From: an uncultured Mollicutes bacterium
GTDB taxonomy: Bacteria > Bacillota_I > Bacilli_A > Acholeplasmatales > Anaeroplasmataceae
DNA: 15,525 bases
Reading direction: 5' to 3'
Assembly: GCA_900547045.1 (NCBI GenBank)
Contig: URFB01000008.1
Coordinates: 1-15,525, forward strand
Shown: positions 14,234-15,525 of the stretch, piece after piece
How the letters are laid out: each line of letters starts with the position of its first letter
Numbering within the stretch: the stretch's first letter is position 1
The notes under the pieces: model-generated
What the model saw: the letters and a program-made list of their open reading frames with translations, nothing else
What the model was told of the DNA's origin: nothing
Database searches by the model: none
Translations under genes and position numbers: made by a program

Positions 14234-15212
14234 TAATTAATAATTCTGGTCTAATCGTTATACTCATGACCTCTTCTTTATTTATTTTACGTTCTAGAAT
14301 ATCTACTAGCCATTTTGCTTGAAGCTCAGGCTTATTATTAATAACCGTCATTCTTGGATATGTAATTTCTGAATATAGAGTATTATTAAAGCTAATAACA
14401 TCTACATCCACACCAACCTTATAGCCATTTCGGTTTAAATAAGAAATTACACCAACACCAACAATGTCATTTCCACAAATAATAGCATCAAAAGGAAGAT
14501 TGTTTTCGATTATACTTTTTACGCCCTCAATACCACCCTCAATAGTTTGAGAAACATCTCTTTGATATTTAGTAGGATCACGCCCATTTCTTAGCATTGC
14601 TTGCCAAAATCCTTCTAGTTTTCTTATTCCACTATCATTTTTTTCATCCGAGAAAAAATAAATGTTTTTTCTTCCCTTTTTGATTAAATAATCTAAAGCA
14701 AGTCCAGTACCATATGTATCATCAGCTAAAACTGAATTACAATTTTCCATATTTATAGTACCATTAGCTACTACAACTGGTATTCCCTTTAGCATTTCAA
14801 GAATTTTAGGCTCGTTATTAAGTGATGTAAAAATTGATCCAACAAGGGCAATACCATCAATTTGACGGGATAAAAGGCTTGTTAAATAATTTTCAAGCTT
14901 ATCAATTGAAAGAGATGCATTACAAATAATAACATTATAGCCCTTCTTAGTAAATTCCTGTTCAAAAGCATAAGAAACTATGGCATAGTGAGGAACTCTA
15001 ATATCAACAGTGATAATCGCAACTGTTTTTAAGCTTTTGGAAACTAAAGCTCTGGCCATCGCATTAGGAGTATACTCCTTTCCCTCACCTTGCAATACCG
15101 CTTCAATCTTTTTTTTATTTTCTTCTTTAATTGGTTTATGATTTAGATACCTTGATACTGTCGAAACAGATGTTCCTGCAAGAGTCGCAATATCATATAT
15201 TGTTAGGCCCAT
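14220..15212 (-). CDS. LacI/GalR-family transcriptional regulator
   Basis: Likely the local repressor of the operon. The 330-residue protein has an N-terminal LacI helix-turn-helix IYDIATLAGTSVSTVSRYLN (5-24), the hinge TPNAMARALVSK (48-59) whose Ala-Leu pair normally inserts at the central CpG of the operator, and a periplasmic-binding-protein-like effector domain (about 62-330). Length is normal for the family. GGAGG lies 5 bases before ATG. The two ACCGGT operators just downstream, flanking the operon promoter, are the obvious targets. The effector should be a sugar acid or an intermediate of the operon, but specificity cannot be read here. No convincing promoter is visible in the 36-base gap to the upstream metallopeptidase gene, so the gene may be read from upstream. 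The gene ends in its own terminator hairpin. Confidence 0.93.
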   Translation of the reverse strand: MGLTIYDIATLAGTSVSTVSRYLNHKPIKEENKKKIEAVLQGEGKEYTPNAMARALVSKSLKTVAIITVDIRVPHYAIVSYAFEQEFTKKGYNVIICNASLSIDKLENYLTSLLSRQIDGIALVGSIFTSLNNEPKILEMLKGIPVVVANGTINMENCNSVLADDTYGTGLALDYLIKKGRKNIYFFSDEKNDSGIRKLEGFWQAMLRNGRDPTKYQRDVSQTIEGGIEGVKSIIENNLPFDAIICGNDIVGVGVISYLNRNGYKVGVDVDVISFNNTLYSEITYPRMTVINNKPELQAKWLVDILERKINKEEVMSITIRPELLIKESA

Positions 15213-15228
15213 TTAATCCTCCGTTACT

Positions 15229-15248
15229 GCCTCATATAAATCTGAGGC
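15229..15248 (-). repeat. Short inverted repeat between metallopeptidase and regulator genes
   Basis: GCCTCA (15229-15234) and TGAGGC (15243-15248) form a 6-bp stem with an 8-base loop directly after the metallopeptidase stop. There is no T-run on the minus strand, so it is a poor terminator. It lies a few bases before the SD of the regulator and could only modestly affect expression. Confidence 0.35.
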
Positions 15249-15525
15249 CTATTTCTTTTCTACTTTATATAACAATAAATAATCTAATATATACGGTGAA
15301 AAGCTTAAATTATTTAATTTAGATGCAAATGCCATTGCACCTATCTCACTTAAAATAATCGGATGAGATTTTCTTTCAAACTTAAAAAAATGTCCTGTTA
15401 CACATTTGGCTGTTTTAGTATAAAATTCCTTAGGATTTTTATTTTCCAAATAATGAAACAATTCATGCGAGCATACAATCCTTTTAATAGTATCTTCATC
15501 AAGTGGAAAACCACATTCATTAGCC
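15249..15525 (-). CDS. C-terminal part of an HELFH (HExxH) zinc metallopeptidase-like protein, cut by the window edge
   Basis: The minus-strand frame is open from the right edge to TAG at 15249, showing 91 residues and no start, so the gene begins outside the window. The visible part contains SHELFHYLE at 15441-15470, a perfect HExxH zinc-protease motif (HELFH at 15453-15467), with E60 of the fragment in SEIGAMAFA, 36 residues after the second His, as a candidate third ligand of a gluzincin. The nearest start-like codon inside the window is TTG 15461, which lies in the middle of this motif and would destroy it, so it is not the true start. I cannot name the family; ImmA/IrrE-like or other small cytoplasmic metallopeptidases are possible. 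It lies 36 bases upstream of the LacI-type gene on the same strand and may be co-transcribed with it. Confidence 0.65.
   Translation of the reverse strand, partial: ANECGFPLDEDTIKRIVCSHELFHYLENKNPKEFYTKTAKCVTGHFFKFERKSHPIILSEIGAMAFASKLNNLSFSPYILDYLLLYKVEKK

Noticed and set aside
15131..15322. Plus-strand open frame of 63 codons spanning the regulator start
   Set aside because: Covers the regulator N-terminus and its SD on the opposite strand, with no promoter or SD of its own.
1..15525. CRISPR arrays, IS elements, prophage genes, tRNA or rRNA genes, defence islands
   Set aside because: No regularly spaced direct repeats, transposase or phage motifs, terminal inverted repeats or tRNA-like cloverleaf segments were seen; nearly all sequence is accounted for by metabolic genes.

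Overview
The window comes from a low-GC, AT-rich Firmicute-type chromosome. Intergenic DNA is very AT-rich, Shine-Dalgarno sequences are strong AGGAGG-like, and promoters are sigma-A type with 16-17 bp spacers. TGA is used as a stop (the GH3 gene ends in TGA), so this is the standard code and not the Mycoplasma code. The gene repertoire would fit an anaerobic gut-type Erysipelotrichia or Clostridia relative, but that placement is inference.

Left part (1-2802): a Na+/phosphate symporter-like gene with a PhoU tail lies alone on the + strand and ends at a hairpin terminator. Facing it on the - strand is a two-gene unit with its own promoter: a free-standing FakA-like middle domain of 83 residues, and a small two-helix membrane protein of unknown role.

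Centre (2803-14038): nine tightly packed - strand genes form one probable operon of about 11.3 kb. In transcription order they are a 2,3-diketo-L-gulonate reductase (DlgD/YiaK type), a beta-phosphoglucomutase-like HAD protein, an organic-acid type permease, a hydantoinase/oxoprolinase-family protein, a YhcH/YiaL protein, mannonate dehydratase UxuA, an Fe-S flavin enoate-reductase-like protein, a GH3 glycosidase with NagZ-type catalytic dyad, and a second HAD phosphatase. Gaps are -8 to +39 bases, and a strong terminator follows the last gene. The set points to uptake and breakdown of a sugar acid (uronate or diketogulonate-like), perhaps taken in as a conjugate. The hydantoinase-like protein, flavoenzyme and GH3 are not part of the textbook uronate pathway. 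Fructuronate reductase, KDG kinase and KDPG aldolase are absent from the window.

Right part (14039-15525): the operon promoter (TTGACT-17-TAATAT) carries a CcpA-type cre in its spacer. A 16-bp operator lies at the transcription start, and an identical copy lies 101 bp upstream. A LacI-family repressor gene sits immediately upstream on the same strand and ends at its own terminator, so it is the likely local regulator. At the right edge is the C-terminal part of a gene encoding an HELFH zinc-metallopeptidase motif; it runs out of the window.

The gene-free stretches are 1-208, 2640-2802 and 14039-14219. All are under 300 bases and hold mainly promoters, operators and terminators. No tRNA, rRNA, insertion sequence, CRISPR array or attachment site was seen.
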